A DNA stretch of 47,025 nucleotides from positions 1 to 47,025 of the forward strand of contig SVJN01000002.1 of the NCBI GenBank assembly GCA_015068965.1, in the 5' to 3' direction. This document shows positions 1 through 9,925 of the stretch, in pieces. The position numbers were made by a program, and so were the translations under genes. How positions within the stretch are numbered: position 1 is the stretch's first letter; every line of letters begins with the position of its first letter. The notes under the pieces were generated by a model. The model was not told the DNA's origin and searched no databases. It saw only the letters and a list, made by a program, of their open reading frames with translations. The stretch is from Oscillospiraceae bacterium (GTDB lineage: Bacteria; Bacillota; Clostridia; UBA1381).

Positions 1-1364
1 TTCCCATCAAGTAAAAGCTTAATCTGATTTGCAAGCTCTATATTCCGATAAACATCCCCGGTATCAATCATGATGTAGCTCAGGCTATTCTCTTTTGCTT
101 TTTTGCAAATTTCCCGGACGCAATCCATGCCATACAGCTTCTCACAGATACAGTTCACACAATACGGCATATCCGGTAACGGGAAATACTTATCCTCATT
201 CTTTCTCAATTCCTCTAACGCCGAATGTAAGCCCCCCAGCATCCATTCTCTTTGGTCTGCCTCAGCATCATAGATGTGATAATTCAGCGGAAAAGCTCTG
301 TATTCTCCATCCTTTTGTATCGCCAACTGGTTGTTGATAACAAACTGCTTGTATATCTCCCGACTCAATTCTCCAAACCCAAGCATAAATACATCTATTT
401 TCGCATCTGCCTTGACGGAAGTATCCGTCTCAAACAGTTCCGCTCCCATATGCTTGGTAATCGGATTTTTTTCAACAAAGGTCCGTGCAATCAGCTCGTT
501 GCGGTTAAATATCGTAATATACTCCCGATATGTACTCTTTTCTCCGCTTTGATTCTCCGACTCTTCCTTTTTATCAATCTGATTCTGAACAATTTCCAAA
601 ACCCTTGCATCTGCTTCCAGATAAAAATATATCTTCTTTTTCTCTCTCCTTTGCAGATAAGAAAAAATCACATCCATTTCTTCAATCAGATTGTTATCAT
701 TCGGGCAGATAATATTGTAGGTGGTTTGCTGATTAAAAATTCTTCCGCTAAACAGCTCTGCCGACAGATTTTTTCTCAAAATGACATATCCGGTCTCAAT
801 CAGGGACTTTTTGTACTCCTTGTCGACGTTATCGTATAACAACAGTACACAATTGGGATTTTGTTTTGCATACCCCAATGCAGTCTGACTGTTCCCAATC
901 ACGATATCACAAAAGTCCCCTTCCATAATACGCCTGCATCTGCGATAATTCAGAATTTCCTTCCCAAACAATCCGATTGCCGCACCAAACGTTGATATCA
1001 ATGCAAGTGCTGTACCAATGAAAAACACAACCGTGTATAACGGAAATACTTTTGCATAATCTGCAATTTCCTCCACCCTGACTTCTCCCACAAATTGCTT
1101 TATGGTGGCAGATACGCTCTCTAATATATTCAATACAGCATTTTCCTCTTTGCCTAATTCTGAAATGTTATATATCCACGGAATATTATACAAAACCAGA
1201 TTCAAAACAAAAACCCCACACACAAAGAAAAAGGTTTTCCCTGCGTTGTTTTTTCTTAGGACAACCAACGCCCCAACCAATATCAATGCAATTTCTGACA
1301 GCAGCATAAGTATATTGATTGTCTGCCAGATATCCAATATTCCCCCAAAAATTGTTTTTATCAT
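1..1364 (-). CDS. Membrane protein with N-terminal TM helices and a TrkA-N/Rossmann-like domain (RyR/ion-channel-like); C-terminus lies beyond the window
   Basis: My translation of the reverse strand is open from ATG at 1364 to position 1 (MIKTIFGGILDIWQTINILMLLSEIALILVGALVVLRKNNAGKTFFFVCG...). GGGGGA RBS upstream, three hydrophobic segments, then CDIVIGNSQTALGYAKQNPNCVLLLYDN (Rossmann-like). Absent from the ORF track because it has no stop in the window. Confidence 0.75.
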   Translation of the reverse strand, partial: MIKTIFGGILDIWQTINILMLLSEIALILVGALVVLRKNNAGKTFFFVCGVFVLNLVLYNIPWIYNISELGKEENAVLNILESVSATIKQFVGEVRVEEIADYAKVFPLYTVVFFIGTALALISTFGAAIGLFGKEILNYRRCRRIMEGDFCDIVIGNSQTALGYAKQNPNCVLLLYDNVDKEYKKSLIETGYVILRKNLSAELFSGRIFNQQTTYNIICPNDNNLIEEMDVIFSYLQRREKKKIYFYLEADARVLEIVQNQIDKKEESENQSGEKSTYREYITIFNRNELIARTFVEKNPITKHMGAELFETDTSVKADAKIDVFMLGFGELSREIYKQFVINNQLAIQKDGEYRAFPLNYHIYDAEADQREWMLGGLHSALEELRKNEDKYFPLPDMPYCVNCICEKLYGMDCVREICKKAKENSLSYIMIDTGDVYRNIELANQIKLLLDG

Positions 1365-1424
1365 TTGTTTTCCCCCATTGTTTAAAATGGCATATGCGTA
1401 AAAATACACGTATGCCATACTGTT

Positions 1425-2264
1425 TTACACCTTCTGTTTTCTTCCTGCTACAACCCGGTCAATACCGCATAAATCCGGGATGACATCGGTTTTTAGTCCG
1501 ACATCGGAAAGTAGCTTTTCCACCGCTTCTGCCTGCGTATGTCCGACCTCTAAGTAAATGATTCCGCCTTGCTGCAACAGCTTCGGTGCGATTTCTGCAA
1601 TTCTCCGGTAAAAATCCAAGCCATCCGTACCGCCATCCAATGCCAGATGCGGTTCAAAACCGACCACTTCCTTTTGTAAGGTCGGAATCACATCACGCTC
1701 AATATAGGGCGGATTGGAAACAATGACATCATAAACCCCTGCCGGGAGTTCTGACAGAATATCCATCCGAGAAAAACGAACCCGATCAGAAACCTTGTTC
1801 TTTTCTGCATTTTCCTCTGCAATCCGCAGGGCGGCTTCGCTGATATCTATTCCGTGAACATACGCATTTTTATTATAGTGTGCAATGCTTACCGCAATAC
1901 AACCCGAGCCGGTACACAAGTCCAGTACATTCATGCCATGATTTTCCAAAAGCACCGCTTCTACCAGGGTTTCGGTATCTGCTCTTGGAATCAAAACATC
2001 CGGCGTTACTTTAAATTCCAACCCCATAAATTCCTGTGTGCCGAGAATATATTGCATCGGTTCGCCATCAAGCCGTCTTTTTAGCGCCGACAACAGGCGT
2101 TCCTCATCTCCTTGCGAAATCTTCTTCTGATAGGCTAACACCAAATCCAACGCAGAAAGCTTTAAGGTATCCCGCAAAAGGAGGTTTGCCTCAAACAACG
2201 CATTTTCCACGCCTGCTTCCTTGAGTTTTTCCGAAAGTGCATTCAATGCCTCCCGGGTTACCAT
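1425..2264 (-). CDS. prmC: Peptide chain release factor N(5)-glutamine methyltransferase
   Basis: LDLCTGSGCIAVSIAH SAM motif and VSNPPYIE catalytic NPPY motif; HemK/PrmC N-terminal domain. Confidence 0.95.
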   Translation of the reverse strand: MVTREALNALSEKLKEAGVENALFEANLLLRDTLKLSALDLVLAYQKKISQGDEERLLSALKRRLDGEPMQYILGTQEFMGLEFKVTPDVLIPRADTETLVEAVLLENHGMNVLDLCTGSGCIAVSIAHYNKNAYVHGIDISEAALRIAEENAEKNKVSDRVRFSRMDILSELPAGVYDVIVSNPPYIERDVIPTLQKEVVGFEPHLALDGGTDGLDFYRRIAEIAPKLLQQGGIIYLEVGHTQAEAVEKLLSDVGLKTDVIPDLCGIDRVVAGRKQKV

Positions 2265-3223
2265 TTTGCTTCCTCCCTATCCTCCGGAATTACCGCTTGC
2301 ATTGAGGCAATTGCAACCTCAATCTGCGATTCATCCGGCTCCCGGGTGGTCAGCTTCTGAAGCCACAAGCCGGGCTTGGAAAGCCATGTCACGCACGCCG
2401 CCTTGGAACGTCCTGCCCATTTGATTACCTCATAAGAAAGACCTGCAACCACCGGAAGCAATGCTAAACGCATCAGCATTCTTAGAATAATTCCGGTTTT
2501 TGGCAAGAGTGCAAACAAAATAATACTGATAATCATAACAAACAGTAAAAAGCTGGTTCCGCATCTGGGGTGGAATCTGGGGTATTTTTTCACGTTTTCC
2601 ACCGTCAGCTCCTCACCGCTTTCATAGCAGGCAATCGTCTTATGCTCTGCACCGTGGTATTCAAATACCCGGCGAATGTCCTTCATCTGTGAAACTGCCG
2701 CCAGATAACCGATAAAAATCAGCATCCGCAAAATACCCTCTGTGATACTGGTAAATGCCTTGGTCTCTGCGATTGCCGCCGCCGGAGTCAGCGAGAACAA
2801 GAACTCAATGCCTCTGGTGACTGCAGTCGGCAGAAGAATAAACATACCGATGCTCAAAAAGATGGATAACACAATCGAAACATAGATGACAATATCCTTG
2901 ACCTTATCCCCGAATTTACGCTCTAACCATTGGTCGAACTTGCTCTCTGTCTCTTCCTCGTCCTCCAGGTCCATAAACTCTGCCGAAAACATGAGTGCCT
3001 TCATCCCAATCACTAAGCTTTCCACAAAATTAACACAGCCACGAATGATCGGAATCCGCAGAATTTTTTTCTTTTTCTTAGTTCCGTTTTCGTTGCATTC
3101 CACAACGATTTCCCCGTCCGGCTTGCGGACAGCCATCGCTGTTTTGTGCGGACCGCGCATCATAACGCCCTCAATAATCGCCTGACCTCCGATAGAGGTT
3201 TTGTGTTGTTCTTTTTCGTTCAT
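2258..3223 (-). CDS. DUF1385 domain-containing membrane protein (YqhQ-like)
   Basis: IGGQAIIEGVMMRGP start and GAEHKTIACYE...HPRCGTSFLL motifs; overlaps prmC start by 7 bp. Confidence 0.92.
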   Translation of the reverse strand: MNEKEQHKTSIGGQAIIEGVMMRGPHKTAMAVRKPDGEIVVECNENGTKKKKKILRIPIIRGCVNFVESLVIGMKALMFSAEFMDLEDEEETESKFDQWLERKFGDKVKDIVIYVSIVLSIFLSIGMFILLPTAVTRGIEFLFSLTPAAAIAETKAFTSITEGILRMLIFIGYLAAVSQMKDIRRVFEYHGAEHKTIACYESGEELTVENVKKYPRFHPRCGTSFLLFVMIISIILFALLPKTGIILRMLMRLALLPVVAGLSYEVIKWAGRSKAACVTWLSKPGLWLQKLTTREPDESQIEVAIASMQAVIPEDREEAKW

Positions 3224-3241
3224 ATCCCTTTTTTCCTTTCT

Positions 3242-3847
3242 CTAACAATAGCAACAGCAACACCGTGAACAAAGCAGGGTACTGCATAAAAGACTTCCGA
3301 TTCCGCAAGGACTGCAATCATTGTACGAGGTGAATGTACGGTAATTCTGCCCCTGCGTCGTAAAACGATCCTGTGCCTGCTGATATTCATAATTGTTCGG
3401 GTCAAGCCGTACCGCCTCATCAATCGACGCTTTTGCCCGGTCATACCAGCCACGGTTTAAATAAATCAAGCCCATCAGATAATGCCACTCGGCATTATGC
3501 ACAAGCTTTAACAGCATCTGCTCCGCCTCAACCAGCCGGTGCATTGAAATCAGAATCCGCACACTCTGAAAGCTGGTTTCAAAGCTCTGTTGCTGATAGT
3601 AACCGCCCGAACCGCCGTAAGCATTCTGATACGGATTATAGCCCTGCCTTTGACTGGAGCTTGTATTCTTATTCGTCAGAATATCATAGGCTTCATTGAT
3701 TTCCTTCAGCTTTTCGGTTGCCATATCTGCCATCGGCGTATTCATATAACGGTCGGGATGGTATTTTTTTACCAATGCCCGATATGCTTTTTTAATTGTC
3801 TCTTCATCTGCATCGGGACTTACCCCTAACACCTTATACGGATCCAT
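3242..3847 (-). CDS. J-domain protein with TPR-like segment and Cys-rich C-terminal tail
   Basis: [31 protein letters not shown] with HPD motif; C-terminus [24 protein letters not shown]. Confidence 0.9.
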   Translation of the reverse strand: MDPYKVLGVSPDADEETIKKAYRALVKKYHPDRYMNTPMADMATEKLKEINEAYDILTNKNTSSSQRQGYNPYQNAYGGSGGYYQQQSFETSFQSVRILISMHRLVEAEQMLLKLVHNAEWHYLMGLIYLNRGWYDRAKASIDEAVRLDPNNYEYQQAQDRFTTQGQNYRTFTSYNDCSPCGIGSLLCSTLLCSRCCCCYC

Positions 3848-4694
3848 TCTTTTCCTCCGTCTGTTTCAAAATTGCGTCCTGACGCATCCGGACGCCGTCA
3901 AATAAAATATTTTTTAAAATTGCATCATAATCAGAAACACTCAGTAAATCATATGCCGCCGCAATATTTGCAAGGCAAAAGGTCAGCGTCACATCCAACT
4001 GCTCGTATAACGCCGGCTGATCGGTTTCTGATTCCCGGATTTTTGCAGAAAACGGATTGTAGCTGTTTCGTTTGATATCCTTTTCCAAATCCTCCGCCGC
4101 ATCTAAAAGATAAATCCATCTGCCCAAGTTATAGCCAAGCCAGGAAAGGATTTTCCGGCTTTGTTCATCCCGGATGAAATCCGGCACAAACAAGGCTTCT
4201 AAAATTTTGGCAAAGCGGTCTGCAACCATATCCACATCCTGCAGATTTTCCTTTTCTGCCCGGGACAAATCCTTTAAGCATTCCGAAATCACCGCACTCT
4301 GATGCGGAAATTCCTTTTGTATACTCCGGACTGTCCGACGGAATAAAAACGCCGATAATGCATATGGCTTTTTTTCGTCCTTCCAATCGTCCAGCAATTT
4401 CTCGTATTGCAACAAAATGCTCATCTTTGCCGCATAGGAAAGCACAATATCCTCACACACCATATTCCGTTTTGCAAACGGATGCAGAAGACACCGTTTT
4501 TTCTTGATTTTAGCTTGCTTGCCCACAACTGCCGACAACAAAATTGCCAGAAAGGTCATGTCATAGCTCAGTCCCAAACGTGCGCCCTGATGATATTTTC
4601 CGATTTGCTTGCAAAGTCCGCAGTAAAAGGCACGGAAGGTGTCATAGTCTGCTTCTGCAAGCGTTGGTTTACAAATGGTTACATATCCGAACAT
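3834..4694 (-). CDS. DUF5685 family protein
   Basis: [33 protein letters not shown]-terminus; overlaps the DnaJ gene start by 14 bp. Confidence 0.8.
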   Translation of the reverse strand: MFGYVTICKPTLAEADYDTFRAFYCGLCKQIGKYHQGARLGLSYDMTFLAILLSAVVGKQAKIKKKRCLLHPFAKRNMVCEDIVLSYAAKMSILLQYEKLLDDWKDEKKPYALSAFLFRRTVRSIQKEFPHQSAVISECLKDLSRAEKENLQDVDMVADRFAKILEALFVPDFIRDEQSRKILSWLGYNLGRWIYLLDAAEDLEKDIKRNSYNPFSAKIRESETDQPALYEQLDVTLTFCLANIAAAYDLLSVSDYDAILKNILFDGVRMRQDAILKQTEEKNGSV

Positions 4695-4844
4695 CTTCTA
4701 TCTCCCCATTTTATCAACTGTAAATAGTATACCCCGAATCGGTGTTAATTGCAAGTCATTGGATAGAATTTTTATAGAAAATTTTGTTTTTATTCATATT
4801 TTCCGCAAAAAAACAGAATAATAACGGTGAAAGGAGTGAAAAAA

Positions 4845-5294
4845 ATGTCAGAAAAACTCTCACCCGAGGATTATCAGAAGCAGGTAGAGAAGAAAATGCA
4901 CCCCTCCAAAACCTGGAAAAACTGCCTGATGGCATTTTTATACGGCGGCGCAATCTGCACGGTCGGGGAATTTGTGCGAAAGCTTTTTGAATCTCTCCAT
5001 TTAACCGAAGAATTGGTCGGCTCTGCAACCTCCGTTACCATGGTCTTTTTCGGCGTTCTTTTGACCGGCCTGGACCTTTATCAGAAAATGGCAAAGCGTG
5101 CCGGAGCCGGAACGGTTGTCCCAATTACGGGCTTTGCAAATGCGGTCGCCTCCCCTGCCATTGAAGCCAGAACAGAAGGGCTGGTTTTAGGAGTTGGGGC
5201 AAAAATATTTACGATTGCAGGGCCTGTCATTACCTATGGCGTGGTTTCAAGTATTGCATACGGTCTGATTTACTGGTTTTGCAAGCTGATTTAA
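4845..5294 (+). CDS. spoVAC: Stage V sporulation protein AC
   Basis: Translation matches SpoVAC (AFLYGGAICTVGEF...GAGTVVPITGFANAVASPAIEARTEGLVLGVGAKIFTIAGPVITYG). AAAGGAG RBS supports ATG 4845 rather than the GTG at 4827. Confidence 0.9.
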   Translation: MSEKLSPEDYQKQVEKKMHPSKTWKNCLMAFLYGGAICTVGEFVRKLFESLHLTEELVGSATSVTMVFFGVLLTGLDLYQKMAKRAGAGTVVPITGFANAVASPAIEARTEGLVLGVGAKIFTIAGPVITYGVVSSIAYGLIYWFCKLI

Positions 5295-6088
5295 AGCTTT
5301 CGGTATACCTCGCGGTATCGGCTTGGCGACATCTGGTAATGCTTCCGGAACAGCTTATTAAAGTAGATACTGTCCTCAATGCCGACCGCATCGGAAATTT
5401 CAGAAATCCGCATATCGGAACCGGATAAAAGCTCTGATGCAACCGATAACCGATAATGATTCAGATAAGCAATCGGAGATGCTCCGGTTGCTTTTTTGAA
5501 CGCACTAAAAAAACGTGAGGCTGATAAATGAACCATTTCTGCCAGTAGTTCGACGGTGATTTTTTCCCGGTAATGTGTATGAATATAAGAAATCGCCACA
5601 CCCAGCTTCATACCCTTCTTTTTTTCTTTTTCCCGGGCAATTTCCGACAAAATTCTTACAATTTCATAATAACAGACATATTCTGAAAAAGGATTCGCCG
5701 TATCAAACAAGCGGTCAAATATGCAGTTCATTTCCGCCTTTTTTTCATCCGGCAGAAGGGTTGGAACGCTGTAAAGCTCATCGAACCAACAAGCATCATT
5801 CAGTCGGATTTTCAAAAAAACCCATCGGTTTGTCATAGTTCCGGTTTCGGGGTTCACATGATGCACAATGGTCTGCTTCACATCCGCAGGTGCAACAAAG
5901 AAACCGCCCTCACCCGTCTGGTAGGTTGCTCCGGTACCCAGACGAATATCATAGCTCCCCTCCACCGACTGCACCACCGACAGATACGGCAAGGTTTTCA
6001 CGTGGCAAATCCCTTCACAACGGTTTTTCGTATTGTCTTTTTTGCAATATTCTAATCCTATTTTTTGAATCTCCATATTATCACCCAA
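5291..6088 (-). CDS. AraC family transcriptional regulator
   Basis: C-terminal double HTH (AEMVHLSASRFFSAFKKATGASPIAYLNHYRLSVA...IGIEDSIYFNKLFRKHYQMSPSRYR). Confidence 0.93.
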   Translation of the reverse strand: MGDNMEIQKIGLEYCKKDNTKNRCEGICHVKTLPYLSVVQSVEGSYDIRLGTGATYQTGEGGFFVAPADVKQTIVHHVNPETGTMTNRWVFLKIRLNDACWFDELYSVPTLLPDEKKAEMNCIFDRLFDTANPFSEYVCYYEIVRILSEIAREKEKKKGMKLGVAISYIHTHYREKITVELLAEMVHLSASRFFSAFKKATGASPIAYLNHYRLSVASELLSGSDMRISEISDAVGIEDSIYFNKLFRKHYQMSPSRYREVYRKL

Positions 6089-6169
6089 TAGTATTATACT
6101 AAGAAATGATAGAAATGTCCATTGTTTTTGATAGTTTTTTTCTATAAAATGGGTTTGAGGTGAAAAAAC

Positions 6170-8308
6170 ATGGAATTTTTTGCAAGCACCGGCAAGCGAC
6201 CGGTTCGGCTATCTGAACAAACACGACAATTTGCATACGATTCCCTGATGCATAAATATGGAAAACAAACCATGGAAGCTCCGGGGGTTGTAATGGATGA
6301 TACAGAAGGCTTTGCAGAATGCACACCCTTAGAAAAATATGATGCAAGCATCAAAAAAATTGCTGAAACTGCCCCCATCCGCATCTGCGAAGGTGAAAAA
6401 ATCAGCGGTGCGGCAACCCTTGGTCTTGCAATCTCCCACGTCGTTCCTGCAACCTTTGGCAAGGAACCGATTTTTCCGTCTGTCAGCCATCTGACCATTG
6501 ATTTTGAAACGGTATTAAAAAAAGGCATCAATGCCATCCGGGAGGATGCAAAAAATGCTCTGGAACGACATAAAAACACCGGGAAAGAACCGTTTTTAAA
6601 AAGCTGTCTTTCCTGCCTGGATGCGATGAAGTGTTGGCACGCCCGATATTTAGAAGAGCTTCGGGGAAAACCGCAATACCGCAATAACTATGAAAATCTT
6701 TTGAATGTCCCGTTTGCTCCGGCAAAAAGCTTTTATGAGGCGGTGCAGAGCATCTGGTTCACCTTTGCCTTTGTCCGCCTTTGCGGAAACTGGCCGGGCA
6801 TCGGACGCATTGACTGGTTGCTGGGCAGTTATTTAGAAAAGGACCTTTCAGAAGGAATCCTGACCTTAGACGAAGCACGTGAAATCCTTGCACATTTCTT
6901 TATCAAGGGCTGTGAATGGATTCGCGGTGCCGACTATGGCAGAAGAAGCGGAGATGCCCAGCATTATCAGAACATTCTGTTATCCGGCATTGATGAGGAC
7001 GGAACAGATGTGACCAATGCCGTCACCTATTTAGTGCTTGATATTATTGAGGAGCTTGGCATCAGCGATTTTCCGACAACTGTACGGCTCAACCGCAACA
7101 CAGACGAAAAGCTGCTCCGTCGCACAGCCGAGGTACTCCGTTACGGTGGCGGTGTCCTTGCTTTTTACAACGAGGATTTGATTATCGAATCCCTGACCGC
7201 ATATGGCTATCCCTTGAAGGAAGCCAGAAAATTTGCCAATGACGGTTGCTGGGAGGTACAGATTCCAGGGAAAACATATTTTATCTATTGTCCCTTTGAC
7301 TCCTTGCAGATTTTGCAGAAGCAAACCTTAAAGGGCTACGATTCCCCGGTGTCCTTTCCGGATTTTGATTCGCTTTATCAGGCATACCTGTGCGATTTAT
7401 CCGCTCATGTAACAAAAATCTGTACCGATATTGCGAATCGGTATGAGGATACCTCCCTTCCGCAAGACAAATGGAAATGGAAAACGGCTACCCCATGTAC
7501 GGTGGTTTCCCTCTTTGAGCAGGGCTGTATCGAAAACGGTCTTTCCTATTTTGAAGGAGGACCCGTGTATCATATGATTTCTCCGCATATCGGCGGGCTT
7601 CCGGATACTGTAAACGCACTTTACACCATCAAAAAGCTGGTGTTTGAGGAGCAAAAGCTGACACTTTCTGAACTGACAGAAATTCTGAAAAACAATTGGA
7701 ATGACCATGAAGCCTTACGGCAGTATGTGATGACAAAATATCAATATTTCGGGAACGACAATGATGAGGTGGACCTGCTTGCGGCGGATATTGTCCGGCA
7801 CTTTGCCGACGTTTGTGACCGCCAAAGCGGTCGTTATGGCTATCTGACTCCGGCAGGCATCAGCACCTTTGGAAGGCAGCTTGACTGGTCCCCTGACCGC
7901 ATGGCAGTCCCAACCGGGAAACACGCACATGACATTCTTTCCGGCAATTTTTCTCCGGCTCCCGGTACAGATAAAAACGGCGTTACCGCCATCTTGAAAT
8001 CCTATTGCAAAACAGATTTCCACCGTACCGTTTCGGGTGCCGCTTTGGATATTAAACTCCTGCCCTCGGTTGTGCAGGGAAATACCGGTCTGGATTCGCT
8101 GATTGCACTTTTAAAAAGCTTTGTTGTGCTGGGCGGTCATTTTATGCAACCCGATATTGCAGATGCCGAACTTCTGAAAAAGGCACAACTATTCCCGGAG
8201 GAGTATCAGACACTCTCCGTCCGGATTTCCGGCTGGAATGCACGGTTTGTAACACTCAACAAGGAATGGCAGGATATGATTATTGCACAAACAGGCAGTA
8301 AATTCTAA
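6170..8308 (+). CDS. Glycyl radical enzyme (pyruvate formate-lyase-like superfamily), unknown substrate
   Basis: Cys-loop FANDGCWEVQ and C-terminal glycyl radical motif VRISGWNARF; 712 aa; RBS GAGGTG. Confidence 0.9.
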   Translation: MEFFASTGKRPVRLSEQTRQFAYDSLMHKYGKQTMEAPGVVMDDTEGFAECTPLEKYDASIKKIAETAPIRICEGEKISGAATLGLAISHVVPATFGKEPIFPSVSHLTIDFETVLKKGINAIREDAKNALERHKNTGKEPFLKSCLSCLDAMKCWHARYLEELRGKPQYRNNYENLLNVPFAPAKSFYEAVQSIWFTFAFVRLCGNWPGIGRIDWLLGSYLEKDLSEGILTLDEAREILAHFFIKGCEWIRGADYGRRSGDAQHYQNILLSGIDEDGTDVTNAVTYLVLDIIEELGISDFPTTVRLNRNTDEKLLRRTAEVLRYGGGVLAFYNEDLIIESLTAYGYPLKEARKFANDGCWEVQIPGKTYFIYCPFDSLQILQKQTLKGYDSPVSFPDFDSLYQAYLCDLSAHVTKICTDIANRYEDTSLPQDKWKWKTATPCTVVSLFEQGCIENGLSYFEGGPVYHMISPHIGGLPDTVNALYTIKKLVFEEQKLTLSELTEILKNNWNDHEALRQYVMTKYQYFGNDNDEVDLLAADIVRHFADVCDRQSGRYGYLTPAGISTFGRQLDWSPDRMAVPTGKHAHDILSGNFSPAPGTDKNGVTAILKSYCKTDFHRTVSGAALDIKLLPSVVQGNTGLDSLIALLKSFVVLGGHFMQPDIADAELLKKAQLFPEEYQTLSVRISGWNARFVTLNKEWQDMIIAQTGSKF

Positions 8309-8310
8309 AA

Positions 8311-8467
8311 AATGAGGTTGTTGCGTTAAATGCATATCGTGTATAAAAATTCATTTTCTTGTAGGGGACGATGCCCACATCGCCCCGCAATTCGGGCGGA
8401 TGCAGGCATCCGCCCCTACAATTTTGAATCGAATGTACACAAAAATGTGAAACGTAACAGCCTCATT
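8311..8467. repeat. MITE-like repeat M1, copy 1
   Basis: Terminal inverted repeats AATGAGGTTGTTGCGTT / (rc) AATGAGGCTGTTACGTT; inner palindromes GGGGACGATGCCCACATCGCCCC and GGGCGGATGCAGGCATCCGCCC. Confidence 0.8.
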
Positions 8468-9212
8468 TATGAAACATATTAAAAATTGTTTTTGGTTTGA
8501 ATTTCCGGAAGGAAACACTCTGGTTCTGAAGAATTGCTTCTGCATTTTCATTCAGATGTGCAAGGCAATCTGCACCGTAGATTTTTTTGATTTTATCTGC
8601 CGCTTTTCCAAGGTTGGGCGGACGGTGTGTCAGGTTATGCATATCGGTACCGATGAGCTGTACCATCTCATTCCGGAACAAAAACTCAACATCCTTTGCC
8701 GCTTTTGGTGTAAGCATCGATGCAGAATTAATCTGACAAATCGGATCAAAATCCAGAAGAGTCGCAAAATGCTGTTTATGATCCATGAACCGTTCCAGAT
8801 GTGCAAGAATAATCCGATATTTTGTTGAGAGTGCATCCAGCGATTCAAAGTGCTGGGTTGTCCATGGTGTATAGGGCATCTCAACCAGAAGATAATTGGT
8901 ATCGGCAATACAAAGTGAGGAAATCGCTTCTGTCTGCAGAATTTCGGTATTCAACGAAAGCTCGCATCCGAGATAAAGCTTCGGAAGCGGCTCCCCTGCC
9001 GAACGGATTGCATCAGTCAACGCATCATAGCTTTTCTGACGTTGTTCAATATATCCGTTTAATTCTTCCCGCTTAATTGCTCTGCCATGAGAGGTGGCAA
9101 CCACCCCACGAACACCCTGCGCATAGCTTTGGCGGAGCATTTCCATGCTCATTTGGATATCATGAGCTCCGTCATCCATAAAGGGCAGGATGTGAGAATG
9201 AAAATCAATCAT
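8463..9212 (-). CDS. CpsB/CapC family (YwqE-like) PHP-type tyrosine-protein phosphatase
   Basis: MIDFHSHILPFMDDGA, ATSHG, GCEL, IGTDMHN metal-binding motifs. Confidence 0.88.
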   Translation of the reverse strand: MIDFHSHILPFMDDGAHDIQMSMEMLRQSYAQGVRGVVATSHGRAIKREELNGYIEQRQKSYDALTDAIRSAGEPLPKLYLGCELSLNTEILQTEAISSLCIADTNYLLVEMPYTPWTTQHFESLDALSTKYRIILAHLERFMDHKQHFATLLDFDPICQINSASMLTPKAAKDVEFLFRNEMVQLIGTDMHNLTHRPPNLGKAADKIKKIYGADCLAHLNENAEAILQNQSVSFRKFKPKTIFNMFHK

Positions 9213-9230
9213 CTGACTGCTCCTTTAACC

Positions 9231-9500
9231 TTACAGGGTTTTGATATAATTCTTGACCAATTCTTCTATCAGCTCGTCCCGCTCCACACGAACGATTGTG
9301 CCACGTGCGCCGTTATGACTTGTGATATAGGTCGGGTCGTCAGAAATCAGGTAGCCGACAATCTGGCTGACCGGGTCGTATCCCTTTACCTTCAACGCAT
9401 TATATACAGAGGATAGAATTTCCCGGATTTCCCGTTCTTTATCAAGCTCTAAGTTGATTTTTCTGGTGTTATCCATTATCATCAGTCCTTTCTGTTTCAT
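9231..9500 (-). CDS. ireB: IreB family regulatory phosphoprotein
   Basis: [45 protein letters not shown] is characteristic of IreB (DUF965); internal start MDNTRK is possible. Confidence 0.92.
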   Translation of the reverse strand: MKQKGLMIMDNTRKINLELDKEREIREILSSVYNALKVKGYDPVSQIVGYLISDDPTYITSHNGARGTIVRVERDELIEELVKNYIKTL

Positions 9501-9925
9501 TACTGGTTCAAATAATCTAAAATATCAGAAACGCCTTCCCGGGTGCGGGAGCTGACAAAAAATATTTTTTCGCACCCTGCTTCCCGGAGCCATAATTCTG
9601 CTTGTTGTGGGTTTGCATAGGGTTCGTCAATTTTTGTCACAATGCCGACCACCTCACGGTTGGCAAGTGGTGTAATGCAGGGGCCGAACAAGGAATAAGG
9701 CTCGGTTGCACTTGCTAAGAGTCCGACCACATCCGCCTCAAAGGTGTACATCGCCAGCGCCGCACCGAGGGACTTTGTCTGAATATATTCGCCCGGGGTG
9801 TCGATGATGATGTCCGAGTGGCTGACATACTGCGTCTTTTCATAGTGTAGCTGTTCGCCTCGCAATGCCTGCTGCAGAGAGGTTTTTCCTGCTTCACTCC
9901 TGCCGATTAAAATAATTTTTTTCAT
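9500..9925 (-). CDS. EutP/PduV family microcompartment-associated GTPase
   Basis: [15 protein letters not shown]-loop, [21 protein letters not shown] typical of EutP/PduV. Confidence 0.9.
   Translation of the reverse strand: MKKIILIGRSEAGKTSLQQALRGEQLHYEKTQYVSHSDIIIDTPGEYIQTKSLGAALAMYTFEADVVGLLASATEPYSLFGPCITPLANREVVGIVTKIDEPYANPQQAELWLREAGCEKIFFVSSRTREGVSDILDYLNQ

Noticed and set aside
252-839. 195-aa and shorter plus-strand ORFs in 95-1401
   Set aside because: Antisense to the continuous minus-strand CDS 1-1364 with a recognisable fold; no RBS or family signal.
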